Positions 24,383-32,887 of a DNA stretch of 64,000 bases are shown here, piece after piece. The notes beneath the pieces were generated by a model. The model ran no database searches. It was not told the origin of the DNA and saw only the letters and a list, made by a program, of their open reading frames with translations. A program made the position numbers and the translations under genes. The stretch comes from Caballeronia ptereochthonis (GTDB lineage Bacteria > Pseudomonadota > Gammaproteobacteria > Burkholderiales > Burkholderiaceae): NCBI RefSeq assembly GCF_001545075.1, contig NZ_FCOB02000027.1, forward strand, positions 1-64,000, in the 5' to 3' direction. Position 1 is the first letter of the stretch. Every line of letters begins with the position of its first letter.

Positions 24383-26470
24383 TCAAAGATCGAGTTCCAG
24401 TCTGTCGCTTCCATCCGCCGCCGGCACCGCGCAGCAGATCAACGCTTCGTCGTCGCTCACATGAAACGCCGGCTCGCTCTCATACGACACCGCGCCTTTC
24501 ACGATGCGCGTCCTGCACGTTCCGCACGTGCCGCCGCGGCAGTTGAATTCCGGCGCAAGACCGCTCGCTTCCGCGAGCTCCAGCAACGTGCCGCCGTTCG
24601 GCTTCCAGTGCGCATCCGTGCCGGACTTCACGAAGCCGACCGTCACGGGCCCGGTCGCGGCGGGGCGCATCGGCTTCACGTCCGCGCCGCGATCCGCTGT
24701 GCGCTTCAGCGCCGAAGGGCCGAATGCCTCCGCGTGAATGCGCGCATCGGATACATTGAGCGCGCGCAGGCCATCGTAGATCGTCTGCATGAACGCGCCC
24801 GGCCCGCACAGATAGAAGTCGTAGTCGTTGAAGGGCAGGCGGCTCGTCAGCAGATCGATGTCGATGCGGCCCGACATCTCGTAATCGCGCTCCAGCTCCG
24901 CGCCCCGCGTGTCGCTCAAGACGCGGATCACATGCACCGCGCCGCCCGCGCCTTGCGCGAGAGCGTCGATTTCCTTAGCGAATGCGCGGCTCGCGAGCGA
25001 ATGCGCCGACGCGATCATCCACACGGGACGAATGCGACGCTTTCTCAGGCCTTCGAAGACCACGTGCCGCAGCATCGCGAGCATCGGCGTGATGCCGACG
25101 CCCGCCGCCATCAGCACGGCGGGGCGCTGTTCGAACGGATCGATCGTGAAATCGCCGGCGGGCGCGCGCGCTTCGATCGTGCCGCCGGTTTTCAGCGTCT
25201 CGTGCAGATACGCCGACACGCGCCCGTCGCGCTTCACGCTGATCCGATACACGCCATCCGACGGCGCGACCGACAGCGTGTACGTGCGGATTTGCGGCCT
25301 CGCTTCGCCCGGCAGCGTGACACGAATCGGCAGATGCTGTCCGGCCTGGTGCGGGATGAGGCCCGCGTCATCGGTCGGTTCGAGAAGGAACGAGCGGATC
25401 GCATCGCTCTCATCGACGATCCTGCTCACGCGAAACGTCCGCCACACGTTCGCGAGCGCGGCCGCTTTCATGCGCTCGGCCACTTGCCGCCAGTCGCCGG
25501 TCATCAGCGAATTCGGCGAAGCCCCTTCGCTGCGGGACGTCCACCGCAAGGGCAGCGCGTCCTCGCGATACACGATGCGGCGCGGCGTGAAGCGCCACAG
25601 CCGCTCGGCGCCCTGAAATGCGGCGGTTTCCGGCGAGTCGAGCAGTACTTCGGCGTCGCCGGAAAGCTGCAGCAGCGCGCCGCTTTCGAAGTCCGCGAAC
25701 ACGAGGCCCGCGCGGCCGTTCTCCAGAATATTGCCGAGCGTGTTGAAGAAGAGATTGCCCGCGAAGTCGGGAATGGTGAGCGCGCCATCGTCCGAGAGGC
25801 GCACGAAGCCCGGCTTGCCGCCGCGATGCGACACGTCCACTTGCCGATGCCCGTCCTCGCGATCGAAAAACGACGCGACGAAGAACGTATCCGCGCCCGC
25901 GATCATCTCCCTGGCGCGCGGCGAGAGGGCGTCGAGCATCACCGGCTGCACGGGCGACGGCACGGCCGGATCGCGCACGAACTCGAAATCGCGAAACCGG
26001 ATGTACTGCGGGCAATTGCCGAAGCTCTGTTCGACGGTTACGTCGAAGCTGGCGCCCGCGTCGTGGCGATGAATCACGCCGTTCACGCGGTTGCGGCGGC
26101 GCGTGTGCAGCTCGATGCCGAGCAGGCCGATCGACGCGCCGTCGCTCATGCCAGCATCGGCGGGATCGAGCGGATCGCGCGCGCGGCCGATGGAAAGCGT
26201 CGTCGCATCGGGCGTCTGCATGAAGCCGGGCTGTCCGGCGATGAGCGTCGCCCACGGATCGCCGCGCTCGTCGACGGCGCCCGCCACCGTGAACGGCAGT
26301 TGCGCGAAGAACCGCCGATGCTGGTCGGGCATGTAATCGCGCACGACGCGCCGCCCGACGCTTTCCATGCGCTCGTAAGCACCGGCGGCCTTTTGCAGCG
26401 CGATTTCGCCGCGATGCCATGGCGACTGCGTGACAGCCGGCACGACAGGGATGACCGCGGAAGTGGACAT
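24383..26470 (-). CDS. Three-domain oxidoreductase: PPOX-like flavin domain + ferredoxin reductase + [2Fe-2S] ferredoxin
   Basis: A 695-residue fusion. Residues ~1-300 resemble pyridoxamine-phosphate-oxidase-like flavin-binding proteins (AQLPFTVAGAVDERGDPWATL, VDVSHRGGKPGFVRL). Residues ~330-570 are an FAD/NAD(P)H reductase (IRTYTLSVAP, GVYRISVKRDGRVSAYLHE, GVGITPMLAML). The last ~85 residues are a plant-type ferredoxin with FNCRGGTCGTC and a fourth cysteine in ALICCAVP. Electrons would run from NAD(P)H via FAD to the cluster. The start MSTSAVIPVV has a GAGG upstream. A GST gene lies 63 bp upstream and a LysR gene downstream, so it may act in detoxification. Substrate unknown. Confidence 0.85.
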   Translation of the reverse strand: MSTSAVIPVVPAVTQSPWHRGEIALQKAAGAYERMESVGRRVVRDYMPDQHRRFFAQLPFTVAGAVDERGDPWATLIAGQPGFMQTPDATTLSIGRARDPLDPADAGMSDGASIGLLGIELHTRRRNRVNGVIHRHDAGASFDVTVEQSFGNCPQYIRFRDFEFVRDPAVPSPVQPVMLDALSPRAREMIAGADTFFVASFFDREDGHRQVDVSHRGGKPGFVRLSDDGALTIPDFAGNLFFNTLGNILENGRAGLVFADFESGALLQLSGDAEVLLDSPETAAFQGAERLWRFTPRRIVYREDALPLRWTSRSEGASPNSLMTGDWRQVAERMKAAALANVWRTFRVSRIVDESDAIRSFLLEPTDDAGLIPHQAGQHLPIRVTLPGEARPQIRTYTLSVAPSDGVYRISVKRDGRVSAYLHETLKTGGTIEARAPAGDFTIDPFEQRPAVLMAAGVGITPMLAMLRHVVFEGLRKRRIRPVWMIASAHSLASRAFAKEIDALAQGAGGAVHVIRVLSDTRGAELERDYEMSGRIDIDLLTSRLPFNDYDFYLCGPGAFMQTIYDGLRALNVSDARIHAEAFGPSALKRTADRGADVKPMRPAATGPVTVGFVKSGTDAHWKPNGGTLLELAEASGLAPEFNCRGGTCGTCRTRIVKGAVSYESEPAFHVSDDEALICCAVPAADGSDRLELDL

Positions 26471-26533
26471 GATCGTATGCCTCCACACACCGGGCGCGGC
26501 GGCCACGCGTCACCGCGATGCCGCCGCGTCGGT

Positions 26534-27154
26534 TTACGCCGCGAGACCGGCGGCTGTCTTTTGAAACGGCACGAACCCGGGCAGCGCCTCGATGCGGCGC
26601 AGCCATGCGTTCACGTTCGCATAAGCCGACAGATCGACGTTGCCTTCCGGCGCGCTCGAGATGTAGCTGTAGAGGGCGATATCCGCGATGGTCGGATGCG
26701 CGCTGGCGACGTCCGCGATCCATTGGCGGCCGGCGAGTTGTCCGTCGATCACCTCGAGGATGGCGTGCGCGCGGGCGATGACTTCCTCGGCGTCGAACTT
26801 TCTGCCGAACACGGTGATGAGACGCGCGGCGGCGGGGCCGAACGCGATCTGGCCCGCTGCGACCGAGAGCCAGCGCTGCACGGCGGCGGCTCCGGCGGGC
26901 GTTTCGGGCAGCCATTGGGTATCGCCGGACTTCTTGGCGAGATAGACGAGGATCGCGTTCGAATCGGAAATCACATGCTCGCCGTCGACGAGCACGGGAA
27001 TCTGGCCGAAGACGTTCAATTTGAGGTATTCGGGCGTCTTGTGCGCGCCCTTGGCGAGATCGACGAAGACTTCCTCGTGATCGATCGCCAGCAGATTCAG
27101 GAAAAGACGCGCGCGGTGCGCATGGCCGGACAGTGGATGATGATAGAGCTTCAT
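26534..27154 (-). CDS. Glutathione S-transferase
   Basis: A 206-residue cytosolic GST. N-terminal thioredoxin-like domain: MKLYHHPLSGHAHRARLFLNLL, with VPVLVDGEHVISDSNAILVYL (the residues that bind the glutamyl end of glutathione, here IPVLVDG and SDSNAI). Alpha-helical C-terminal domain: HPTIADIALYSYIS carries the N-capping motif. It is upstream of, and co-directional with, the three-domain oxidoreductase. This suggests a joint role in handling electrophiles. Confidence 0.88.
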   Translation of the reverse strand: MKLYHHPLSGHAHRARLFLNLLAIDHEEVFVDLAKGAHKTPEYLKLNVFGQIPVLVDGEHVISDSNAILVYLAKKSGDTQWLPETPAGAAAVQRWLSVAAGQIAFGPAAARLITVFGRKFDAEEVIARAHAILEVIDGQLAGRQWIADVASAHPTIADIALYSYISSAPEGNVDLSAYANVNAWLRRIEALPGFVPFQKTAAGLAA

Positions 27155-27325
27155 GGCACGTTCCCTTGTTTGATTGATGGCCGGGAGATCTCCCCGTCCT
27201 GCGAATCAAGTATGGGTTCTTGCGCCCGGAAGCAGAATACGGGCGATTTTCAAATCACCATTCTCGAAACAAGAACAGTGAAGGAAGATCTGGCGGCCAA
27301 GCTCACTGCTGACGAGGGCTTCGGT

Positions 27326-27344
27326 TCCCGTATTTCCTCACCTT
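27326..27344 (+). repeat. Dispersed intergenic repeat TCCCG-N6-CTCACCTT, copy 3
   Basis: TCCCG-TATTTC-CTCACCTT, in the 361-bp gap between the GST and AI-2E family genes. No gene is seen in that gap; its only notable content is this copy and the next. Confidence 0.6.
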
Positions 27345-27368
27345 GAAGCGATTGCAGTAGAATTCGGC

Positions 27369-27386
27369 TCCCGAACTGCCTCACCT
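27369..27386 (+). repeat. Dispersed intergenic repeat TCCCG-N6-CTCACCT, copy 4
   Basis: TCCCG-AACTGC-CTCACCT, 43 bp after copy 3 and in the same orientation. Confidence 0.6.
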
Positions 27387-27515
27387 CAAGGGCACACGGG
27401 CACCTCAGCGACGGCACATGCCTTGCTTGAGGGTCCCTTGACCGCCCCCGAAAGCCGGTCGCGCCCCGGCATGCCGTGCGCCGTGTGCCTTTCACTCTTA
27501 TAGCGAGCCGTTTCC

Positions 27516-29528
27516 ATGCCGCAAGCACCCGGGCCGCGCCGGCCACCCGCGAAGATCCTGCCGCCCGAGGCGCCCGGCGTGCGCGCGCTGGCGTCGCTGG
27601 TGGCGGGCGTCATCATCATATGCGCGCTGTATTTCGGGCGCGCCGTGATGATCCCGATCATCCTCGCGATTCTGCTGAGCTTTCTGCTCGCCCCCTTCGT
27701 CGACTTCCTGCGGCGGCTGCGCTTCGGCCAGGTGCCGTCGGTGATCGTCGCGGTGGTGATCGCGCTTTCCGTGCTGACGGCGGTCGGCGCGCTGATCGGC
27801 GCCCAGGTGGCGCAGCTCGCCGGCGACCTGCCGAAGTATCAGGTCGCGGTGGAGCGCAAGATCGACTCCGTGCAGCGCATGACGGTTGGGCGCGCCGACG
27901 AGTTTCTCGGCCGCGCGTCGCGCGCGCTGAAGCGGCTTTCGCCCGCGCGCGAGCAGGAACCGAAGAACGAGGACAACCCCGCCGCCTCGCCGATCGATCA
28001 GCCGATGCCGGTCGAAGTGCACGAGCCGTCGCCGTCGCCGCTGGAGCTGGCGCAGCGCTTTCTCTCGCCGATCGTCAGTCCGCTGGAGACCACCGGCATC
28101 GTGCTCGTGGTCGCGGTGTTCATCCTCCTGCAGCGCGAGGATTTGCGCGATCGCCTGATCCGCCTCTTCGGCTCGCGCGACCTGCATCGCGCGACCACGG
28201 CGATGGACGAGGCCGCGCGGCGCCTGTCGCGCTATTTCCTCGCGCAGCTCGGCATCAACGTGGGTGCGGGCATCGTCATTTCGATCGGACTTGCGATCAT
28301 CGGCGTGCCGGGCGCGCTGCTTTTCGGGGTGATGACCGCGCTCCTGCGCTTCGTGCCCTATGTCGGGACGTGGATCGCGGCGATCGTCGCGGTCGTGTTC
28401 GCTGCCGCAGTCGGGCCGGGCTGGGCGATGCTCGTGTGGACCATCGTGCTCTTCGGCGTCACGGACATCGTGGCGGGGCAGGTCGTCGAACCGCTGCTTT
28501 ACGGGCACAGCACGGGCCTCTCGCCGTTCGCGGTGATCGTCGCGGCGATCTTCTGGAGCTGGATCTGGGGGCCGATCGGTCTCGTGCTCTCGACGCCGCT
28601 CACGCTGTGCCTCGTGATTCTCGGCCGTCACGTCGATCGCCTCGAATTCCTCGACGTGCTGTTCGGCGACCGGCCGGCGCTCACGCCCGCGGAGAACTTC
28701 TACCAACGCCTGCTCGCGAACGATCCGGATGAGGCGCTCGTGCAGGCCGAGACGCTGCTCAAGGAGCGCTCGCTCATTGCCTATTACGACGAAGTCGCGC
28801 TCGAAGGGCTGCGCTACGCGCACAGCGACGTGCTGCGCGGGGTGGTGACGGCGGACCAGCTGCGACGCATCAACGAGTCGGCGCTCGACATCATCGAAGG
28901 GCTGGAAGATGCGGACGACACGACGGTGAACGTCGAGCGCCGGGCAGAGCCGCCCGTGAGCCTGGAATCCGCGGAAGACGAGCCGAGGCTGTCGCCCGAG
29001 ACTCCGCCCGCGCGCTTCGATGCGGAGAAGGAAGGGCACACGGCGTCCGTGCTGTGCATCGCGGGCCGAAGCGAACTGGACGATCTCGCGGCGACCATCG
29101 CCGTGCAGCTGTTCCGCAAGCACGGGCTTCACGCGGACCTCGCGGGCTATGAGCGCTTCTCGCGCGGACGCTTCGGCGAAGTCGATCTTTCGGACGTGAC
29201 GATCATCTGCGTGGTGTCGTTCGATGCGGCCGAATCGCCGCCGTATCTGCGCAATCTGCTGAGGCGGCTGCATCAGCGCGCGCCCTCGGCTGAACTGATC
29301 GTCGGGCTGGTGTTTCCCGAAAGTCCGCTGCAAGGCGAAGTGCTGGTGCGCACGAGTTCGGCGGCGGTGTCGTTCCGAGAGCTCGTCGACGCATGCGTGG
29401 CCGCCGCGCGCCGTCAGTCCACGGACGGCGTGCCGTGGGCCGGCTTGAATGATTCGGGCGGAGAGGCGGCGCTGAACGGGCCGCCCGGCGACGCGCGCGA
29501 GGGTGTCGCGGAACTGCGCGACGCATGA
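27516..29528 (+). CDS. AI-2E family transporter with large cytosolic C-terminal extension
   Basis: A 670-residue permease. The membrane part (residues ~20-375) has the usual AI-2E/PerM pattern: ILAILLSFLLAPFVDFLRR near the start and TALLRFVPYVGTWIAAI, VEPLLYGHSTGLSPFAVI and FWSWIWGPIGLVLSTPLT near the end of the core. The core is interrupted by a ~60-residue charged proline-rich loop (about 140-175). A further ~290 residues follow, well beyond the usual ~350-400. They include a Rossmann-like segment (ASVLCIAGRSELDDLAATIAVQ and VTIICVVSFDAAESPPYLRNLLRRL). The transported compound is unknown; many members are not autoinducer transporters. Confidence 0.8.
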   Translation: MPQAPGPRRPPAKILPPEAPGVRALASLVAGVIIICALYFGRAVMIPIILAILLSFLLAPFVDFLRRLRFGQVPSVIVAVVIALSVLTAVGALIGAQVAQLAGDLPKYQVAVERKIDSVQRMTVGRADEFLGRASRALKRLSPAREQEPKNEDNPAASPIDQPMPVEVHEPSPSPLELAQRFLSPIVSPLETTGIVLVVAVFILLQREDLRDRLIRLFGSRDLHRATTAMDEAARRLSRYFLAQLGINVGAGIVISIGLAIIGVPGALLFGVMTALLRFVPYVGTWIAAIVAVVFAAAVGPGWAMLVWTIVLFGVTDIVAGQVVEPLLYGHSTGLSPFAVIVAAIFWSWIWGPIGLVLSTPLTLCLVILGRHVDRLEFLDVLFGDRPALTPAENFYQRLLANDPDEALVQAETLLKERSLIAYYDEVALEGLRYAHSDVLRGVVTADQLRRINESALDIIEGLEDADDTTVNVERRAEPPVSLESAEDEPRLSPETPPARFDAEKEGHTASVLCIAGRSELDDLAATIAVQLFRKHGLHADLAGYERFSRGRFGEVDLSDVTIICVVSFDAAESPPYLRNLLRRLHQRAPSAELIVGLVFPESPLQGEVLVRTSSAAVSFRELVDACVAAARRQSTDGVPWAGLNDSGGEAALNGPPGDAREGVAELRDA

Positions 29529-29605
29529 GCGATCGACCGAATCGCTTTGAAGATCCCGGCTGGATCAGACCGGAGGGATTTTCCTTCCCGCGGATGCCAC
29601 AGGCA

Positions 29606-30670
29606 TCACAATGCGCCAGGGCGCAGACGCAAGGTTCTTGATACCGCATCCCACAACGCGAGAGCCTCACCCCGCGTTAATGGTGCATGTTGAAGCTCAG
29701 CGTCTCCGCCTCGACGCGGCGCCCCATTGATCATGTCCAGTGAGAGAAACGGGGCGTTCGTCCCGCTGCGTGTCGGATTGAGCTCGAGAGAAAATCTTTG
29801 CTCTGGAACGCCAGCATCGGAGACGGTTTCGGTTAGCCATTCTTCTGCCTTCATTCCTGCCAGATCTACCGATCCCTTACGGATGACTTTGCCTGCCTCA
29901 CCATGAAATAGCATTTGGGCCTCCAGGCCACGCTCAAGAAGCGTCGCTTCCTCATAGGTATTCCCGTTGGTCATCAGCGTGAAGCCCACACCCGTTCGAT
30001 CGTTCAGCGCGTAATGCGTGTAGACGTCGTCGTCTCGCCAGTTCTTGTTTGCCAGAAAGCCACCCGAGAAGCAGAAACCGGATTCCTTTGGAATCTCGTC
30101 GCTCGGGCGGGCGCGAATTTTGTCGAGCGTGCCGAATACCAGTTCCTTCTGCTGAGGCAATCTGTTCTTGACGTCGAATTGCTTGACGATCGGGTCATCG
30201 GTGCGATCCGGGTGCTCGTAGTCGAAGGTTTCAATCCTTAATTCGAAGACAAAGCCGCTTTCCCACTTGTAGGCTTCGATGACGCGTGTTGCTGGATCGT
30301 TGTGGGGAATGTCGCGATGAACGAAATACCAGGTGTTCTTTCCGCGCGCCTCGCCGGACTCGTAAAGGAACGGATAAGCATCGACGCTTTTGATTGCCCG
30401 CAATTCTGTTTCGCGTTTTGCCACTTTGGCATGGTAGTCATCCAGTGACAGAGGGTCGGCTTGTACGATGACCCCCTGCACTTTTGCGTCACCGTATTCC
30501 GGCGCGTCGACGGGCATGTCGATGAGGTAGCGTCCCACACAGCGCGTTTTCAGGTTTCCAGTCAGCTCATTCACGATGTTCTTTTCCGAATCAGTGAGCG
30601 GTGGCGTGCGATTGCATGCCGCTGCCGCCACGGCAAGGCAAACGACAAAGATTGTTTTGCGCAGATTCAT
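29606..30670 (-). CDS. T6SS lipase immunity lipoprotein, Tli4 type
   Basis: A 354-residue lipoprotein: signal peptide MNLRKTIFVVCLAVAAAAC with the lipobox cysteine at residue 19, so it is anchored in the periplasm. The motif RCVGRYLIDMPVDAP and the rest of the chain resemble Tli4-family immunity proteins that block T6SS phospholipase effectors. The ATG at 30670 overlaps the lipase stop by 4 bp (ATGA); an upstream in-frame start would remove the signal peptide. Base composition is clearly less GC-rich than the neighbours, a sign of horizontal origin. The role in protecting against the adjacent lipase is inferred from family and position. Confidence 0.8.
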   Translation of the reverse strand: MNLRKTIFVVCLAVAAAACNRTPPLTDSEKNIVNELTGNLKTRCVGRYLIDMPVDAPEYGDAKVQGVIVQADPLSLDDYHAKVAKRETELRAIKSVDAYPFLYESGEARGKNTWYFVHRDIPHNDPATRVIEAYKWESGFVFELRIETFDYEHPDRTDDPIVKQFDVKNRLPQQKELVFGTLDKIRARPSDEIPKESGFCFSGGFLANKNWRDDDVYTHYALNDRTGVGFTLMTNGNTYEEATLLERGLEAQMLFHGEAGKVIRKGSVDLAGMKAEEWLTETVSDAGVPEQRFSLELNPTRSGTNAPFLSLDMINGAPRRGGDAELQHAPLTRGEALALWDAVSRTLRLRPGAL

Positions 30671-32232
30671 GTCTTGTATTCGAGCGCGGTGCCCTTGACA
30701 CCTTGGGCGATGCGAGTGATGGCCGCAAGCGTGAAACGCCGGGTGGCGTCGAGCTTGTAGGCACCTTCGTGGTCGATTCCGCTGAACGCGATGCAAGCCT
30801 TCGCACGATTGCCTGGGGCACGCCCCGAACGCACCGGCACGGTGCCGTCGCCGTTCTCGTCCGGATCTTGCAAGGAAAAGCTGGCGACGGCGGTTTTGCC
30901 TTCCTGGGTGACCTTGAGAAGCACGCCTCCGCAGCCGGGATCATCCGTTCCACGCTCGCCAAGCAAGTGCTGCAGCGGTGGAATATGGCCGCGCAGCAGA
31001 GACGGCGCTTGCTGCGCCCATGTCACATTGCCGAACGCGGCGTGCGCGACATCGTCGCCGTAAAACGCGTAGGTATTGAGGTGATACCTGCCGCTGATGC
31101 CCGTATGAAATGGCTCCACATACCGTCGGATCAGATCTGTGAACTGCGTCCAGTCCTGATCTATGGTTTTCTTATCGGGATCGAGCGGATTGAGCAGGGT
31201 GTCGTCGCAGAGTCCCCACCACGTGCCGCGCACCGCATAGATTTCGCTATACGGGTTGGAAACGGGTAGGGCGACCAACTGCTTGCCATCGCGAATGCGC
31301 AGCCAGCCCATGCCGTAATCGCGGCTCGGCAGCAACTGCAGTGGTCCCGGCGCGCTGCCCGCCACCGCTGTCATGGCGGCGGCGTTGGGACCGAGCACGA
31401 GACCTGCGACGCCTTCCGTTCCGTTCTTCATGCGTTTGTACGTCGCGGCAGCGCCCGTGGCCGGCATCACGCCGTGAACGACGCCCAGCACGCTGTCGCG
31501 CAGGCCCAGCACTTCTGAACAGTGGCGGGCGACCAAGCCTCCCATCGAATGGGTGACGAGAATCACCTTGTCGCACTGGTAATGGTATGTGTCTCGGTAA
31601 TAGGCCGTGAACTCCTTGATTTTTTCCGCGAGACGATTGGCTGAGTCCGCATTGGACTTGAGCCAGTTGTAGCCCACTGCGTGAACGGGAAACTGATATT
31701 TGTACGAAAGCGCCACTTCGTCATGGCTGAGCGTTCCGATTCCCGGCGTCGCCATCTCGCACAAGCTCGCGCGCAGACCCTTGCGTCCATGATCGGTTCC
31801 GGCGTGCACATCATTGAGCGCGTTTTCCAGCCAGACGAGCCACTCGCCATAGCTCATATAGGCGACCTCGCCCCAGCCGCGACGGCGCAGTTCTTTCTCC
31901 GGCAGATTGGTGCCGGATGCGATCTTGCCGCCCGAGTACACTCGGGTTCTTTCAGTATCGAGTGATCGCCTTCGTTCGGCCGGTCGCTTTGTGATCCATG
32001 ACATGACCGTGGTCATGCTGTCGAGCAGCCAAATCGGCTCTTCGGGTTCACGGCGTGGAGCTTTGGCCAGATTCGTCCCCATTACTCCAGGCACAAAAAT
32101 CACAGGAATGACGCGATCTGGAACGATGTAGCAAACCGCAGTGCTGGCGTCAGGAGGCGACGTGACGGAGGAGTAATGAACCGAACCGTCCGGCGCGATT
32201 CTCGGTTCGATGACTCTTGACGTTACGGTCAA
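30667..32232 (-). CDS. Type VI secretion lipase effector (Tle-type alpha/beta hydrolase)
   Basis: A 521-residue alpha/beta hydrolase of the PGAP1-like lipase group. The oxyanion strand is VIPVIFVPGVMGTNL (~41-55). The nucleophile elbow is VTHSMGG with Ser229 (THSMG replaces the usual GHSMG), and late acid/histidine candidates occur near DENGDGTVP and GIDHEGAY. There is no signal peptide and no PAAR, Rhs or MIX-like N-terminus, so delivery would be by a separate VgrG/Hcp. The Tli4-type immunity gene overlaps downstream. Known Tle4 effectors cleave phospholipids of target membranes. No T6SS structural genes are in the window, so this is an orphan pair. Confidence 0.78.
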   Translation of the reverse strand: MTVTSRVIEPRIAPDGSVHYSSVTSPPDASTAVCYIVPDRVIPVIFVPGVMGTNLAKAPRREPEEPIWLLDSMTTVMSWITKRPAERRRSLDTERTRVYSGGKIASGTNLPEKELRRRGWGEVAYMSYGEWLVWLENALNDVHAGTDHGRKGLRASLCEMATPGIGTLSHDEVALSYKYQFPVHAVGYNWLKSNADSANRLAEKIKEFTAYYRDTYHYQCDKVILVTHSMGGLVARHCSEVLGLRDSVLGVVHGVMPATGAAATYKRMKNGTEGVAGLVLGPNAAAMTAVAGSAPGPLQLLPSRDYGMGWLRIRDGKQLVALPVSNPYSEIYAVRGTWWGLCDDTLLNPLDPDKKTIDQDWTQFTDLIRRYVEPFHTGISGRYHLNTYAFYGDDVAHAAFGNVTWAQQAPSLLRGHIPPLQHLLGERGTDDPGCGGVLLKVTQEGKTAVASFSLQDPDENGDGTVPVRSGRAPGNRAKACIAFSGIDHEGAYKLDATRRFTLAAITRIAQGVKGTALEYKT

Positions 32233-32336
32233 TATGGATGCCCTCCGTCGCTTGGCTATTCGCGGCTCGAAGCTCGTAGACGCGGTGACCGTGGCTTTCG
32301 ATCTTTCCGTTGACGGAACCGCGAGATGAAGCTTCG

Positions 32337-32356
32337 ATCCTAATCGTGATTAGGAT
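32337..32356. promoter_or_regulatory. 20-bp perfect palindrome upstream of the effector-immunity pair
   Basis: ATCCTAATC-GT-GATTAGGAT, arms of 9 bp. It lies 105 bp upstream of the lipase start in an AT-rich 350-bp gap (32233-32582) where no gene is visible. No T-run follows on the plus strand, so it is more likely an operator than a terminator. Confidence 0.45.
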
Positions 32357-32582
32357 GGCTTAGTAATTCATCGACAATTTTTAACATATATGCTTAGTCG
32401 AGGAACGGGGCGAACGGCGAGCAATCCGCGCACGGCACGGAGGTCCGCATCGGCCGTGACATCGGCGACTCGAAGATCCGACACGCGCAGTCACCTTCGC
32501 GATCGACGATCGCGAGGCGCGCGACGCGAAAAGGGAACCCGGCGCCAGTCCATCGACGGGTGACGCCGCCGCTTTCTCCCGG

Positions 32583-32816
32583 CTAACGGTTCCCGTCGAA
32601 CAGATCGTTGAGCATCGTATCGAACGCGGCTTGCGCGTCTTCGAGTTCCTGGAGCGCGGCGTCGAAGGTCTGCAGCGCCATCTGCGACGGGCGGCCGTCG
32701 CCTTCCGGCGGAAACTGCTTCTGCAGCGCAAGAAAGGCGGATTGAACCTGACGCGTCGCATTGACGATACGTTCCATCGCTCGCGCTTCTTCCGTGCGAT
32801 TGTTCTCAGCGGTCAT
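32583..32816 (-). CDS. Small conserved-type hypothetical protein
   Basis: A 77-residue, acidic, almost wholly helical protein (MTAENNRTEEARAMERIV..., with LQELEDAQAAFDTMLNDLFDGNR at the end). GGAG lies 8 nt before the ATG. It is encoded just downstream of, and co-directional with, the chemoreceptor gene. I do not recognise a family. The amphipathic pattern suggests a short coiled coil. Whether it works with the chemoreceptor is unknown. Confidence 0.6.
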   Translation of the reverse strand: MTAENNRTEEARAMERIVNATRQVQSAFLALQKQFPPEGDGRPSQMALQTFDAALQELEDAQAAFDTMLNDLFDGNR

Positions 32817-32887
32817 CGGAGACACTCCTCGTTGGCAATGCTCCGATAGTACCAAGCGACGCGCGTGTCGAGGCTGCGCGCGCATCT

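Noticed and set aside
24323..27346. Very long plus-strand open frame (about 1000 codons)
   Set aside because: It lies antisense to the flavin/iron-sulfur oxidoreductase and GST genes, is made of Arg/His/Ala-rich sequence with no domain, and reflects GC-rich third-position bias.
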